Below are positions 18,789 to 27,699 of a stretch of 64,000 nucleotides of DNA, in pieces. Made by a program: the position numbers and the translations under genes. The notes under the pieces were generated by a model, which did no database searches, was not told the origin of the DNA, and was given only the letters and a program-made list of their open reading frames with translations. Position 1 is the first letter of the stretch. Each line of letters begins with the position of its first letter. Origin of the DNA: Dyadobacter sp. CY356 (GTDB lineage Bacteria; Bacteroidota; Bacteroidia; Cytophagales; Spirosomataceae); contig NZ_JAJTSZ010000001.1 of the NCBI RefSeq assembly GCF_021440195.1, positions 806,001 through 870,000 of the forward strand. Reading direction: 5' to 3'.

Positions 18789-20054
18789 ATGGACAGAAAA
18801 CAGTTTCTCCGGCAACTGGGCGCAATTTCGGCTTCGGGCCTTTTACTTCATTCTGCGATGGCCGCCGCATTGGCCAGGACAAAAAAAATTCTTGTTGTTT
18901 CCGGATGGCAGGATGTTAATATTGGCGATATCACGCATACACCCGGTCTGCTGCATATCTTAGAAACCTACTTGCCCGAGGTCGAGATTACACTCTGGAA
19001 GCGAAGCCGTGGCGAGGATGTGAAAGCCATGTTGAACAAAAATTTCCCAAAAGTAAAGATCATTTACGGTGATGTAGACAATGCTTTAAATATCAATAAT
19101 CCGGAGGTTACCGAGGCTTTCAAAACCAATGATTTTATGCTTCACGGCTCTGGCCCCAGTATTGTTGGCCAGGCGAACCTGGAAGCCTGGGTAAAAGCCA
19201 CTGGAAAACCTTACGGCGTTTTCGGTACAACGATACAGGAAATTAATCCGAAACTGAAAAAGCTGCTTGAAAAAGCAAGTTTTATCTACACACGGGAAAC
19301 TGCTTCCATAAAAGTATTGAAGGAAAACGGCATCGCAGGAGACCATATCGGATTTGCACCGGATGCCACCTTTTATCTCAATATCGAAAACAAACAGAAA
19401 GCAGATGCCTTTCTGACTTCTGCCGGATTGACTCCCGGGAAGTTCATTTGTGCCATTCCGCGATTAAGGTATACGCCTTATTATAAATTTGCCAGCCGTT
19501 CGGAATGGTCGGAGGAGCGGATTAAAAAGATGGAGGAGACGAATGAAAAGTACAAAGAAGCGGATCATGCCAAGTTAAGAGAAGCCATTATTGCCTGGGT
19601 GCGGGAAACCAGTAACAAGGTGCTTGTTTGTCCCGAAATGACCTATCAGATAGAAATTATGGATGAATTGCTCATTAATCCGCTGCCGGACGATGTGAAA
19701 CCATTTGTGGTCAAACGCGGATACTGGTTGCCGGATGAAGCTGCCTCGGTCTATGAAAAGGCATTTTCAGTGCTTAGTTTCGAATGTCATTCACCCATTA
19801 TCGCCGCAGCCAATAACACACTTTTCTTTTATTTGAGGCAACCGGAAGATACCATCAAAGGGCAAATGTATTATGACCTGGGTTTCAATGACTGGGTTTT
19901 TGAAATTGAACAGACAACAGGAAAGCAGATTACGGATCGTTTGATGGAAGTCTGGAAAAATCAGGCGGCTTCAAAAGAAAAACTTGCGAAATCGATGCAG
20001 AAAGTGAGTGAACTGTACAAAACGGCTACCTCCAAAGTTTCGAGCGTAGTTTAA
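18789..20054 (+). CDS. Polysaccharide pyruvyltransferase-family protein with Tat-like signal
   Basis: A 421-residue protein counted from the ATG at 18789 (MDRKQFLRQLGAISASG); a GTG at 18762 would add nine residues. The N-terminus resembles a Tat signal with an RKQFLR box and a hydrophobic stretch. The body matches the polysaccharide pyruvyltransferase family: ILVVSGWQDVNIGDITHTPGLL, NDFMLHGSGPSIVGQ, YGVFGTTIQE, FIYTRETASIKVLKENGI, and a late SVLSFECHSPIIAAANNT. Members transfer ketal pyruvate to sugars in the cytoplasm, so an exported form is unusual and may have another role. It is followed by a hairpin terminator. Confidence 0.75.
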   Translation: MDRKQFLRQLGAISASGLLLHSAMAAALARTKKILVVSGWQDVNIGDITHTPGLLHILETYLPEVEITLWKRSRGEDVKAMLNKNFPKVKIIYGDVDNALNINNPEVTEAFKTNDFMLHGSGPSIVGQANLEAWVKATGKPYGVFGTTIQEINPKLKKLLEKASFIYTRETASIKVLKENGIAGDHIGFAPDATFYLNIENKQKADAFLTSAGLTPGKFICAIPRLRYTPYYKFASRSEWSEERIKKMEETNEKYKEADHAKLREAIIAWVRETSNKVLVCPEMTYQIEIMDELLINPLPDDVKPFVVKRGYWLPDEAASVYEKAFSVLSFECHSPIIAAANNTLFFYLRQPEDTIKGQMYYDLGFNDWVFEIEQTTGKQITDRLMEVWKNQAASKEKLAKSMQKVSELYKTATSKVSSVV

Positions 20055-20079
20055 TGAATGTGTAATGAAGGCAGATTTG

Positions 20080-20120
20080 GCAAAATCAGAAGCTACCTTC
20101 TGATTTGCTGAGATTTTTTT
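20080..20120 (+). terminator. Rho-independent terminator after the pyruvyltransferase-like gene
   Basis: GCAAAATCAGAAG (20080-20092) pairs with CTTCTGATTTGC (20097-20108) with one bulged base and a CTAC loop, and T8 lies at 20113-20120. It overlaps the 3' end of the convergent AraC gene. Confidence 0.75.
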
Positions 20121-20973
20121 TGACAACAGCCTGCGTGTATCTTTTTCTATATTTCATCGGCGATTGTTTTAATATTTTGTTAAAATGTTCACTGAAATTG
20201 GACCAATTGTGAAATCCGCTTTCATAACATATTTCGGTAACCGACTTTTCTGTCGTCAGAAGTAAATTACAGGCGTGTGAAATTCTTATTTCGGTTAAAA
20301 ATTGGATGTAATTTTTCTTGGTATTTTTCTTAAAATAATGGCTGAAAGCCGACTCGCTTTGGTTGGTTATGGCTGCAACATCTTTGAGCAGGATCTTGTT
20401 TTGAAAATTTTGCATCGTGTATTCGAAGACCTTATGGATACGGTCCTGATCCTGTTTAGAAAAACTAATGATCGGCGAATTGGTCAGGAAGGTTATTTGA
20501 TCTGAAATACTGATCTGGTTCAAGCAGTTCAGCAGAGCAGAAAGCTGGGAAAAACCTGTCAAAGATTCTATTGATTTTAATGTATTACCAACCGCCATTT
20601 TAAGGTCACCTTTTAACGCAATGCCGTGTGATGCATTTTTTAAAAGGTTGCTTATCTGTTGCATTTCCGGAAGTTTCAGAAATGTATCTCCAAAAATTTC
20701 TTCCTTAAACTGAACAACCACAGCACTTCCTATCGATTCTGAATCTTTCTTCCGAAACCAATGCGGCAGGTTTTTGCCAAGTAAAAAGACATCACCTGCT
20801 TCATATTCGCCGATAAAGTCACCAACAAATACCGACCCTTGCCCGGTAGTCTCTATAAGGAGCTCATACTCTTCATGTTGGTGCCAGGGTGTTTCAAAAT
20901 ATGGCGTTTTGTATGTTCTGGCCACAAATGATGAACTACTGTCTATCGGTAACTTCTGAATAAATGGTTTCAT
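20086..20973 (-). CDS. AraC-family transcriptional regulator with cupin domain
   Basis: A 295-residue regulator. The N-terminal cupin contains TPWHQHEEYELLIETTGQGSVFVGD in two stretches and EAGDVFLLGKNLPHWF. The C-terminal two-HTH domain includes ILLKDVAAITNQSESAFSHYFKKNTKKNY (two stretches) and VTEICYESGFHNWSNFSEHFNKILKQSP. It is divergent from the second PhyH gene over a 163-bp promoter region. By position it probably regulates the PhyH2/Gfo/isomerase/PQQ operon in response to a sugar or sugar acid. Confidence 0.92.
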   Translation of the reverse strand: MKPFIQKLPIDSSSSFVARTYKTPYFETPWHQHEEYELLIETTGQGSVFVGDFIGEYEAGDVFLLGKNLPHWFRKKDSESIGSAVVVQFKEEIFGDTFLKLPEMQQISNLLKNASHGIALKGDLKMAVGNTLKSIESLTGFSQLSALLNCLNQISISDQITFLTNSPIISFSKQDQDRIHKVFEYTMQNFQNKILLKDVAAITNQSESAFSHYFKKNTKKNYIQFLTEIRISHACNLLLTTEKSVTEICYESGFHNWSNFSEHFNKILKQSPMKYRKRYTQAVVKKNLSKSEGSF

Positions 20974-21136
20974 CTGGTATGTTCTAAATTTCAGGTATTA
21001 TTTCGACTAGGATATTCAAAATAACATATAAAACTAATGATTTTCTGATAGAAATGCGTCAAAATATACTGGTATTTTGTATTGTTAATATTTCAAGAAC
21101 ATTTATCTATATTTTGATAATAGGACAAATTGAACC

Positions 21137-21970
21137 ATGGGAAAAGAACTTAGTATTACCGAAAAATCTGATTTTCACAGGGACGGTTTTTTAATCAAGC
21201 GTAACTTTTTTAGTCAGGAGGAAATTGATCTTTTATATAGTCTGGCAACGGATGATAGTGTGACGAGTCATGCTTTTGATCTTAAAGACACAAACGGAAA
21301 CCGTACAAAACTGACGCTTTGGTTTACGCCGGGCGACGATTCTTTCGGGCTTATGTCCAGGTCCGAACGTATGGTAAAAGCAGTGGAGATGCTGCTCGGA
21401 AATGAAGGAGAAGTTTGCCATTTTCATTCCAAAGTAATGCAAAAAGAGCCCAAAAAGGGAGGCGCCTGGGAATGGCACCAGGATTATGGGTATTGGTATA
21501 AAAATGGTTTTCTGTATCCGGAAGCGATGATTTCGGTGATGGTTGCGCTTACAGACGCAAATATTGAAAATGGTTGTTTGCAGGTTTTAAAAGGAACTCA
21601 TAAAATGCAGCGTTTTGAGCACTCATTTGTTGGTGAGCAACAGGGCGCCGATCCGGATTTTGTAGCGGAAGCTGAGAAAAACAGTGAACTGGTTTATGTG
21701 GAACTGAAAGCAGGTGATACGCTTTTCTTTCACAGCAATATTCTGCACCGTTCGGATGCTAATTTATCAGATAAACCTCGCTGGTCAGTCATTTCGGCGT
21801 ATAATTTATCTTTCAACAAACCTTTCAGGGAAAAAAATACGTCTTGTATCGAACCTGTAAAAATGGTTACGGATAGCGCGTTGCTGGAAAGTGGCAAACA
21901 GGTTGTCAACCAAGCAGACTTTTTGAGCAAAGATGCTGAAATTACTTTGCAGGATTTAAATCGTTCTTAA
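21137..21970 (+). CDS. Phytanoyl-CoA dioxygenase (PhyH) family protein, copy 2
   Basis: A 277-residue Fe(II)/2-oxoglutarate-type oxygenase, paralogous to the protein at 14847-15698 along its whole length. The iron motif is WEWHQDYGYW (His114, Asp116), with the distal His in LFFHSNILHRSDAN. It is probably the first gene of an operon: the Gfo/Idh/MocA gene starts 10 bp after its stop. This linkage suggests it oxidises an intermediate or a decorated sugar in the same pathway, but the substrate is not known. Confidence 0.9.
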   Translation: MGKELSITEKSDFHRDGFLIKRNFFSQEEIDLLYSLATDDSVTSHAFDLKDTNGNRTKLTLWFTPGDDSFGLMSRSERMVKAVEMLLGNEGEVCHFHSKVMQKEPKKGGAWEWHQDYGYWYKNGFLYPEAMISVMVALTDANIENGCLQVLKGTHKMQRFEHSFVGEQQGADPDFVAEAEKNSELVYVELKAGDTLFFHSNILHRSDANLSDKPRWSVISAYNLSFNKPFREKNTSCIEPVKMVTDSALLESGKQVVNQADFLSKDAEITLQDLNRS

Positions 21971-21980
21971 CAGGTTTGGG

Positions 21981-23075
21981 ATGCATATTGAACTTGAATA
22001 TTTACCTGTCTTTCCTGAAAATAAATCCATTGGTATCGGCTGTGTAGGCGCCGGTTTCATTATGGCCGACTGCCAACTCGTGGCTTATAGAAACGCCGGG
22101 TTCAATCCGGTAGCGATCACCTCGCGGACCTTGGCCAACAGCCAGAAAGTTGCACAGCGGCATAATATTGCAAAGGTTTACGCCACATACCAGGAAATGT
22201 TTGCGGATACTGAAGTGGAGGTGGTTGACATCGCTGTGCCACCCGATGGGCAGATTGCGGTTATCAAAGAGGCTGTCAAACACAAAAACATTAGGGCTAT
22301 TTTGGCTCAGAAACCCCTGGGGATGAATTATTCTGAGGCTTTGGAAATAGTCAGGATCTGTGAGGATGCAGGTGTCGTATTGGGTGTAAACCAGAATATG
22401 CGTTATGACCAGTCGGTACGGGCCTGCAAAGATCTGTTAAACAAAGGATTGCTTGGTAAACCGGTTTTCGGCTCGATCGATATGCGGGCAATACCACACT
22501 GGACAGGCTGGCAGGCGGGTATGGGCTGGCTTACTTTAAGGGTAATGAGCATTCACCATCTGGACACATTCCGCTACTGGTTTGGAGACCCTAAAAGTGT
22601 TTATTGCAGTGTTGCGCAGGACCCGCGGACAGTTTCAAAATTTGCTCATGACGACGGCATCGCACTGTATATTCTCGAATACGAAAATGGGATGCGCGCC
22701 TCTTCCTGGGACGATGTCTGGACGGGCCCGGCCCGCGAAGGTGCGGAGGAAGATATTTACATCAATTACCGTGTGGAAGGCCTGGACGGTATGGCGAAGG
22801 GAAGTATCGGTTGGCCTAATTATCCTGCCCACAGCCCGAGCACGCTGGATTTTACCTGCAAAGAAATTTCCGGCTGGCAACGTCCGCGCTGGCAGGAGGC
22901 CTGGTTTCCGGATGCCTTTGCCGGGCCGATGGCGCAATTGCTGGTCGCTTTGGAACAAAATAAGGAGCCAGAGATCGGTGGGAGGGATAATTTAAAAACA
23001 ATGGCCCTGGTAGATGCCTGCTACGTTTCAGCAAGAGAGCACAGGGCCGTGGAGATTGCAGAAATATATTCTTGA
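21981..23075 (+). CDS. Gfo/Idh/MocA-family NAD(P)-dependent oxidoreductase
   Basis: A 364-residue dehydrogenase acting on a sugar or cyclitol. The Rossmann motif is GIGCVGAGFIMADC near the N-terminus. The usual EKP motif appears as QKP (ILAQKPLGMNY). The C-terminal domain includes SIHHLDTFRYWFGDP, with the His-His-Asp typical of the active site. No export signal is seen. It lies between the PhyH gene (10 bp) and an isomerase gene (20 bp), indicating an operon for oxidative sugar catabolism. Confidence 0.92.
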   Translation: MHIELEYLPVFPENKSIGIGCVGAGFIMADCQLVAYRNAGFNPVAITSRTLANSQKVAQRHNIAKVYATYQEMFADTEVEVVDIAVPPDGQIAVIKEAVKHKNIRAILAQKPLGMNYSEALEIVRICEDAGVVLGVNQNMRYDQSVRACKDLLNKGLLGKPVFGSIDMRAIPHWTGWQAGMGWLTLRVMSIHHLDTFRYWFGDPKSVYCSVAQDPRTVSKFAHDDGIALYILEYENGMRASSWDDVWTGPAREGAEEDIYINYRVEGLDGMAKGSIGWPNYPAHSPSTLDFTCKEISGWQRPRWQEAWFPDAFAGPMAQLLVALEQNKEPEIGGRDNLKTMALVDACYVSAREHRAVEIAEIYS

Positions 23076-23095
23076 AGAAATAATGTCATGATCTT

Positions 23096-24001
23096 ATGAT
23101 TCAGGTTGGAATTTTTACCGGTTATTTTCCTTACGATTTGGCACAAACTGCCGCCCGTATCAGGGCGCTTGATTTCAATACCGTGCAGCTGGACTTATCT
23201 TTTAAGGACATGGATTTGTCGACAAATGCGCTTGATTCAGCAAAAGCCAAAAGGATCAGGGACATATTCAGAAATAATAATTTGCCAATATGCTGCATTT
23301 CTGGGTATACCAATCTCGTACACCCGGTACCCGAAAAACGCAAGGCAAACCTGGATCACCTCAAACAGATCATCCGGTATGCCAACGAATTAGGATCTCC
23401 CTATGTCATCAGTGAAACGGGGACATATCATTTGGAAAGTGACTGGGTTTCGGATCCGAAAAATAAAACGGAGGAAGGTTATACTGAATGCCGGGATGTG
23501 ATCGGTGACCTTGTTGATTTCTCCCGCCAGTATGGCGTAATATTTTGCGTGGAAACTTACGTGAACAATGTCATCGGATCAGTTGATGAAACACTTCGGC
23601 TCTTCGCCGATATTGACCATTCAAATCTGGGCCTGCTGATGGATCCCACCAATTATTTCGACGAGCATAATATCGGTGCCATTGATCTGACAATCAACAG
23701 GATATTCGATGCTTTGTCTGATAAAATAAAAATTGCTCATGCGAAGGATGTAAAGCTGGCTTCAAGCTCCGTTGGCGTGGTGATGGCCGATATTGATGGC
23801 GATGAGGCACATGCACTCCGTGGCGTGGGCATGATCGAATTACCCGCACCAGGCTTGGGTTCTCTCAATTATGATCTGTATCTCAAAAGGCTTGCCAGGA
23901 AACATCCGAATATCCCGATCATCATTGAGCATCTGGATGAAACAGATGTACCAAGGGCCAGGCAATTTATTCATGAAAAGTTACTGACCAATGGCCTGTA
24001 A
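23096..24001 (+). CDS. Sugar phosphate isomerase/epimerase (xylose-isomerase-like TIM barrel)
   Basis: A 301-residue cytoplasmic protein of the AP-endonuclease-2-like TIM barrel family. Probable metal ligands lie in VISETGTYH, IFCVETYVNN, LLMDPTNYF, IKIAHAKDVK and IIIEHLDETD. Such proteins isomerise or epimerise sugars, or cleave 3-keto-sugars in some recent cases; the exact reaction cannot be read here. It sits between the Gfo/Idh/MocA gene and the PQQ dehydrogenase gene. The start is an ATG 20 bp after the upstream stop. Confidence 0.88.
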   Translation: MIQVGIFTGYFPYDLAQTAARIRALDFNTVQLDLSFKDMDLSTNALDSAKAKRIRDIFRNNNLPICCISGYTNLVHPVPEKRKANLDHLKQIIRYANELGSPYVISETGTYHLESDWVSDPKNKTEEGYTECRDVIGDLVDFSRQYGVIFCVETYVNNVIGSVDETLRLFADIDHSNLGLLMDPTNYFDEHNIGAIDLTINRIFDALSDKIKIAHAKDVKLASSSVGVVMADIDGDEAHALRGVGMIELPAPGLGSLNYDLYLKRLARKHPNIPIIIEHLDETDVPRARQFIHEKLLTNGL

Positions 24002-24049
24002 GCGAAGATAGACCAGAGATAAACCTTCACCGGAACATCATTTAATATT

Positions 24050-26197
24050 ATGATAAAAAATAAATACCAATCTTTTACTGGTTTATTGGCCGGTGTACTT
24101 TTGCTGGGATTACTCATTGCTTTCGTACCCGAAAAACATCAGAATTTTTCCGTCGATCACGAATGGATTCATTACGGTCATGACGCTTCCAATAATAAAT
24201 TTTCTCCTCTTTCGATCATCAATACGCAGAACGTAAGCCAGTTGAAGGAGGTTTGGAATTATCAGGACAGCAAGGACGGGTCCAGTATTCTGTTTAATCC
24301 ACTGATCTTGAAAGGCAGAATGTTTGCTTTTATGCCAAGCGATAAGCTGGTAGCCCTTAATCCTGAAACCGGAAAGCTGATTTGGGAATTTATTCCTGAC
24401 AGTACCGACGTGAGTACCTGGACCCGGGGCGTCACTTTTCATGCTGGCAAAAATGGAAGACCGGATGCCTTACTTTTTGTTTTTGGGGCTACGCTTTATT
24501 CCATCAATGCCTCAACAGGAAAATTGATCAAAAATTTCGGAGATCAGGGGAAAGTAGATTTTTATACAGGACTTTCTGTTGAACCGTCGATGAAAAAGCG
24601 GGTCCATGTTACTGCAAATGCGCCTGGGGTCATTTATGGAGATTATTTCATTGTTGGCTGCAAAGTCCCTGATGAGCTTCCGTCTACGTCTGGCGACATT
24701 AGGGCTTTCAATGTCAATACCGGGAAGCTGGAATGGGTTTTCCATACCATACCAAGAGAAGGTGAGTTTGGATATACAACCTGGCCAAAAAATGCCAGGC
24801 AGAAAAACGGAGGTGCAAATTGCTGGGGTGGCATGGCCCTGGATGAAAAATTGGGCATTGTTTACGTTCCGACTGCTTCGCCCTCTTTCGATTTTTTCGG
24901 TGCCGACCGGGAAGGAGAGAATTTATTTGCCAATTGTCTGCTGGCTCTGGATGCGAAAACGGGTAAAAGAATATGGCATTTTCAGACGACACACCACGAT
25001 TTGTGGGACCGGGATAACGGATCTCCGCCGAATCTTGTGCAGGTAAAACACAATGGAAAACTAATCGATGGCGTAGCGTTGGTAACAAAAATGGGCTATG
25101 TTTTCATGTTCGATAGAAAAACAGGCAAGCCATTGTTCCCTATTAACGAAGTCGCGGTTCCAACCAAAAGTGAAATGCCGGGAGAAAAACCCTGGCCCAC
25201 CCAGCCCATACCAAGCAAACCCGCGCCGTTCTCGCGGCAGGGATTTAAGCCGGAATATTTCAGCACAATAACGCCGGAAGTAACACAATTTATCAAAGAC
25301 CAGATCGCAGAAAATAAATACAACACAGGTATTTACGAACCGCCGAGTCTTCATGGTTCCCTCGTCGTACCTGCCGCGCACGGCGGTGCAAACTGGGGCG
25401 GCGCATCCTTCAATCCTAATACAGGGGTCATGTTCGTCAATGCTATTGATATGCCCTGGTTTCTTCAGTTGAAAGATATTAAGTCATTGAAAAAAGACAA
25501 TGATGAAAGTGGCGAAAATTTGTTCAAAATGTATTGCAGTAGCTGTCACGGAGCGGATCAGAAAGGAACTAATTTCGGGCCGGATATTTCTGTAAAAGTG
25601 AAAAGTTACGTAAGAGAAAATCTTGAAAACTTCATCAAAAAAGGCGCTGAGCCGATGCCATCGTTTCAGCATTTACCGCAACAACAGATCGATGCTATCA
25701 CTGCCTATCTTAAAGGAATCGATGAAGTAGCGGATAATGGGAAAACGTCTGACGGCGATGAATCGGCTACGAAAGAGCCGTATGGTTTTTCCGGTTATGA
25801 ATTTTTCAAAGATCCGAATGGTATTCCGGCGATCAAGCCACCATTTGCTACTTTGAATGCCATTGATCTGAATTCCGGTGAGATTTTGTGGCAGGTCCCG
25901 CTTGGCGTTGATAAAAAACTGGAAGCGAAAGGCATAAAAAATTCTGGAATTTTCACCCGGGGTGGGGGAATTGCTACTGCCGGCGGACTTATTATTATCG
26001 GCGCAACGGTTGATCAGATGTTTCGTGTTTTTGATCAGAAAACCGGTAAGATCCTTTGGGAAAAAGAATTGCCTGGAAGTGCGACCGCGGTGCCGTCCAC
26101 TTATTCAATCGGTAAAAAACAATACATCACAGTCGCGGTTAGCCCGAATCCGGGCAAAGGCTATTATGGAGGTTATATTACTTTTAGTCTGGAATAA
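24050..26197 (+). CDS. PQQ-dependent dehydrogenase with cytochrome c segment
   Basis: A 715-residue periplasmic quinoprotein with an N-terminal hydrophobic anchor or signal (residues about 10-27). Propeller blades carry repeated tryptophan-docking motifs such as LVALNPETGKLIWEF, LLALDAKTGKRIWHF and LNAIDLNSGEILWQV. A c-type haem motif CSSCH is at residues 496-500 and is followed by a methionine-containing segment (MPSFQHLP). After it the propeller resumes, so the cytochrome c segment is inserted before the last blades. It should oxidise an aldose or alcohol and pass electrons to the respiratory chain. No PQQ synthesis genes are in the window. Confidence 0.9.
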   Translation: MIKNKYQSFTGLLAGVLLLGLLIAFVPEKHQNFSVDHEWIHYGHDASNNKFSPLSIINTQNVSQLKEVWNYQDSKDGSSILFNPLILKGRMFAFMPSDKLVALNPETGKLIWEFIPDSTDVSTWTRGVTFHAGKNGRPDALLFVFGATLYSINASTGKLIKNFGDQGKVDFYTGLSVEPSMKKRVHVTANAPGVIYGDYFIVGCKVPDELPSTSGDIRAFNVNTGKLEWVFHTIPREGEFGYTTWPKNARQKNGGANCWGGMALDEKLGIVYVPTASPSFDFFGADREGENLFANCLLALDAKTGKRIWHFQTTHHDLWDRDNGSPPNLVQVKHNGKLIDGVALVTKMGYVFMFDRKTGKPLFPINEVAVPTKSEMPGEKPWPTQPIPSKPAPFSRQGFKPEYFSTITPEVTQFIKDQIAENKYNTGIYEPPSLHGSLVVPAAHGGANWGGASFNPNTGVMFVNAIDMPWFLQLKDIKSLKKDNDESGENLFKMYCSSCHGADQKGTNFGPDISVKVKSYVRENLENFIKKGAEPMPSFQHLPQQQIDAITAYLKGIDEVADNGKTSDGDESATKEPYGFSGYEFFKDPNGIPAIKPPFATLNAIDLNSGEILWQVPLGVDKKLEAKGIKNSGIFTRGGGIATAGGLIIIGATVDQMFRVFDQKTGKILWEKELPGSATAVPSTYSIGKKQYITVAVSPNPGKGYYGGYITFSLE

Positions 26198-26320
26198 TGT
26201 CATGAATCGGGAAGATTTTGGCCGTGCGACGTCAATAAGATTATAGCGGCCGAAGATCTTCTTCATTGAAATACCAATAGTGAATGCTCGTTTTTAAAAC
26301 AATTAATTTTTCAAATACTT

Positions 26321-27196
26321 ATGAAAAATCAGCTTACTGATATACCGCGTCGTCGATTTATACAAACCTCCGCTCTTGCGACAGCAGGTTTATTTGCTTC
26401 CTTATTTCCGCGGCAAGCAAATAGTATGTTTTTCGAAAATGGCGTTCAGGTATCTGCCCATCTCTGGGTTTATGCAAGTAAGTATCCGCCAACCTGGGAC
26501 TGTTCCGCAGACTTGCCGGAAGTATTCGCAGACATAAAATCGGCGGGTTATTCAGGAATTGAACTTATGGATATTTTGCTGAAAGCCGACGATTCTGTCG
26601 AACGAATTAAAGCACTGATCAAAAAACATAATCTTCCGGTAACAGGCTGTTCGTTTGGTGCCGATATGTGGAATAAGTCAAAACATGATGAAATTCTTTC
26701 CTATGCCACGACCGTTGTCGACAGGCTGCACCAGTTGGGTGGGGAGACTTTCGGGGTTTCGGTCGGAAATGCAAAACGCCTCAAAACGGATGAGGAATTG
26801 GATGCCCAGGCCAATTTGTTGAAAAAATTAATACCAATTTGCAAATCAAAAGGCATTACCCTTAACCTGCATAATCATACTTACGAGGTTGAAAACAATT
26901 TTCACGATTTGAAGGGAACAATTGCGAGAATTCCGGATATCAAGTTAGGGCCTGATCTTAACTGGCTGATTCGGGGAGGAGTGGATCCGGTCTGGTTTAT
27001 TGACACTTATCAAAAGCAGATTGTGTATCTGCATATCCGGGACCAAAAAGAAAACGGCAAATGGACCGAAGCGGTAGGCGAAGGTGCGACGGATTTTAAG
27101 GCTGTTGCAAAAGCATTAAAAAGAACTGGTTATAAAGGAAGAGTGGCGGTTGAGCTTGCTTTTGACGAACCTCCGAAACGCCCGGTTTCTGAATAA
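26321..27196 (+). CDS. Tat-exported sugar phosphate isomerase/epimerase-like protein, C-terminus shortened
   Basis: A 291-residue TIM-barrel protein with a clear twin-arginine signal (PRRRFIQTSALATAGLFA). Metal-site segments include GITLNLHNHTYE, LGPDLNWLIRGG, VYLHIRDQKENGKW and a final VAVELAF. It is probably periplasmic and may act on the product of the preceding PQQ dehydrogenase. The frame stops at TAA (27194-27196), but the same frame then encodes 14 more sensible residues (WKMSRTYVKDVFGW) to a second stop at 27239-27241. That tail looks like the usual family C-terminus, so a single-base nonsense change (for example TCA to TAA) is likely. Confidence 0.85.
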   Translation: MKNQLTDIPRRRFIQTSALATAGLFASLFPRQANSMFFENGVQVSAHLWVYASKYPPTWDCSADLPEVFADIKSAGYSGIELMDILLKADDSVERIKALIKKHNLPVTGCSFGADMWNKSKHDEILSYATTVVDRLHQLGGETFGVSVGNAKRLKTDEELDAQANLLKKLIPICKSKGITLNLHNHTYEVENNFHDLKGTIARIPDIKLGPDLNWLIRGGVDPVWFIDTYQKQIVYLHIRDQKENGKWTEAVGEGATDFKAVAKALKRTGYKGRVAVELAFDEPPKRPVSE

Positions 27197-27241
27197 TGGA
27201 AGATGAGCCGCACTTATGTGAAAGATGTGTTTGGCTGGTAA
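27197..27241 (+). pseudogene. Detached C-terminal tail of the isomerase-like gene
   Basis: Fourteen in-frame codons follow the TAA at 27194 and read WKMSRTYVKDVFGW before a second TAA. The sequence resembles the helical C-terminal end of homologous isomerases. It is either untranslated remnant, read through at low level, or the sign of a sequencing error. Confidence 0.55.
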
Positions 27242-27314
27242 AAATCATTTCCTGAAAGTTTACAAATGACCTTCGTATAAGCACAAAAGTGAAAATCAAT
27301 CAGTGATCCGGTCA

Positions 27315-27602
27315 TCACTTTTCCAGATTAAAAAATTTGAACGCATCCCGAGTGATTATCTTGCAGTTTTCAGACAGTTCGTCCAGATTGCAGCCGATAA
27401 TTCCGATAATAATGCCTGAAAGTCCGGTTGTTTCGAGCAGGCTTAATCGCAGTACCTGGTTTTCAGGAAGCGTAGTTTTACCTTTCAGGCTGTTAAATGT
27501 TTCGAATGCAAATTCCTTATCGGTGCTAACCAGAAACCGACCTATTTCACGGATTCCATCTAACGCCTTCATTTGAATAACAATTTGATAAGTGGTTTCC
27601 AT
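27315..27602 (-). CDS. Small hypothetical protein
   Basis: A 95-residue protein that I do not recognise. It opens METTYQIVIQMKALDGIREIGRFLVSTDKEFAFETFNSLKG in two readable stretches and has a hydrophobic patch LSGIIIGIIG near the middle, with a charged Lys-rich end. No signal peptide is seen. Codon use looks normal and the frame is free of competing ORFs on the other strand longer than it. It stands alone downstream of hsp20 on the same strand, with a terminator in between. Confidence 0.55.
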   Translation of the reverse strand: METTYQIVIQMKALDGIREIGRFLVSTDKEFAFETFNSLKGKTTLPENQVLRLSLLETTGLSGIIIGIIGCNLDELSENCKIITRDAFKFFNLEK

Positions 27603-27653
27603 ATTTTGCGCTTCAAAGATTTTGAGATTGGTCGTTGGTGAGAATGGATTTTA

Positions 27654-27692
27654 TAAAAATACAGAAGACCTGCCAAATGACAGGCCTTCTGT
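27654..27692 (-). terminator. Rho-independent terminator of the hsp20 gene
   Basis: ACAGAAG-A-CCTG (27661-27672) pairs with CAGG-C-CTTCTGT (27681-27692) around an 8-base loop. Read on the minus strand it is followed by a T-rich tail (27655-27660). It lies just after the hsp20 stop. Confidence 0.75.
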
Positions 27693-27699
27693 ATGTTAA

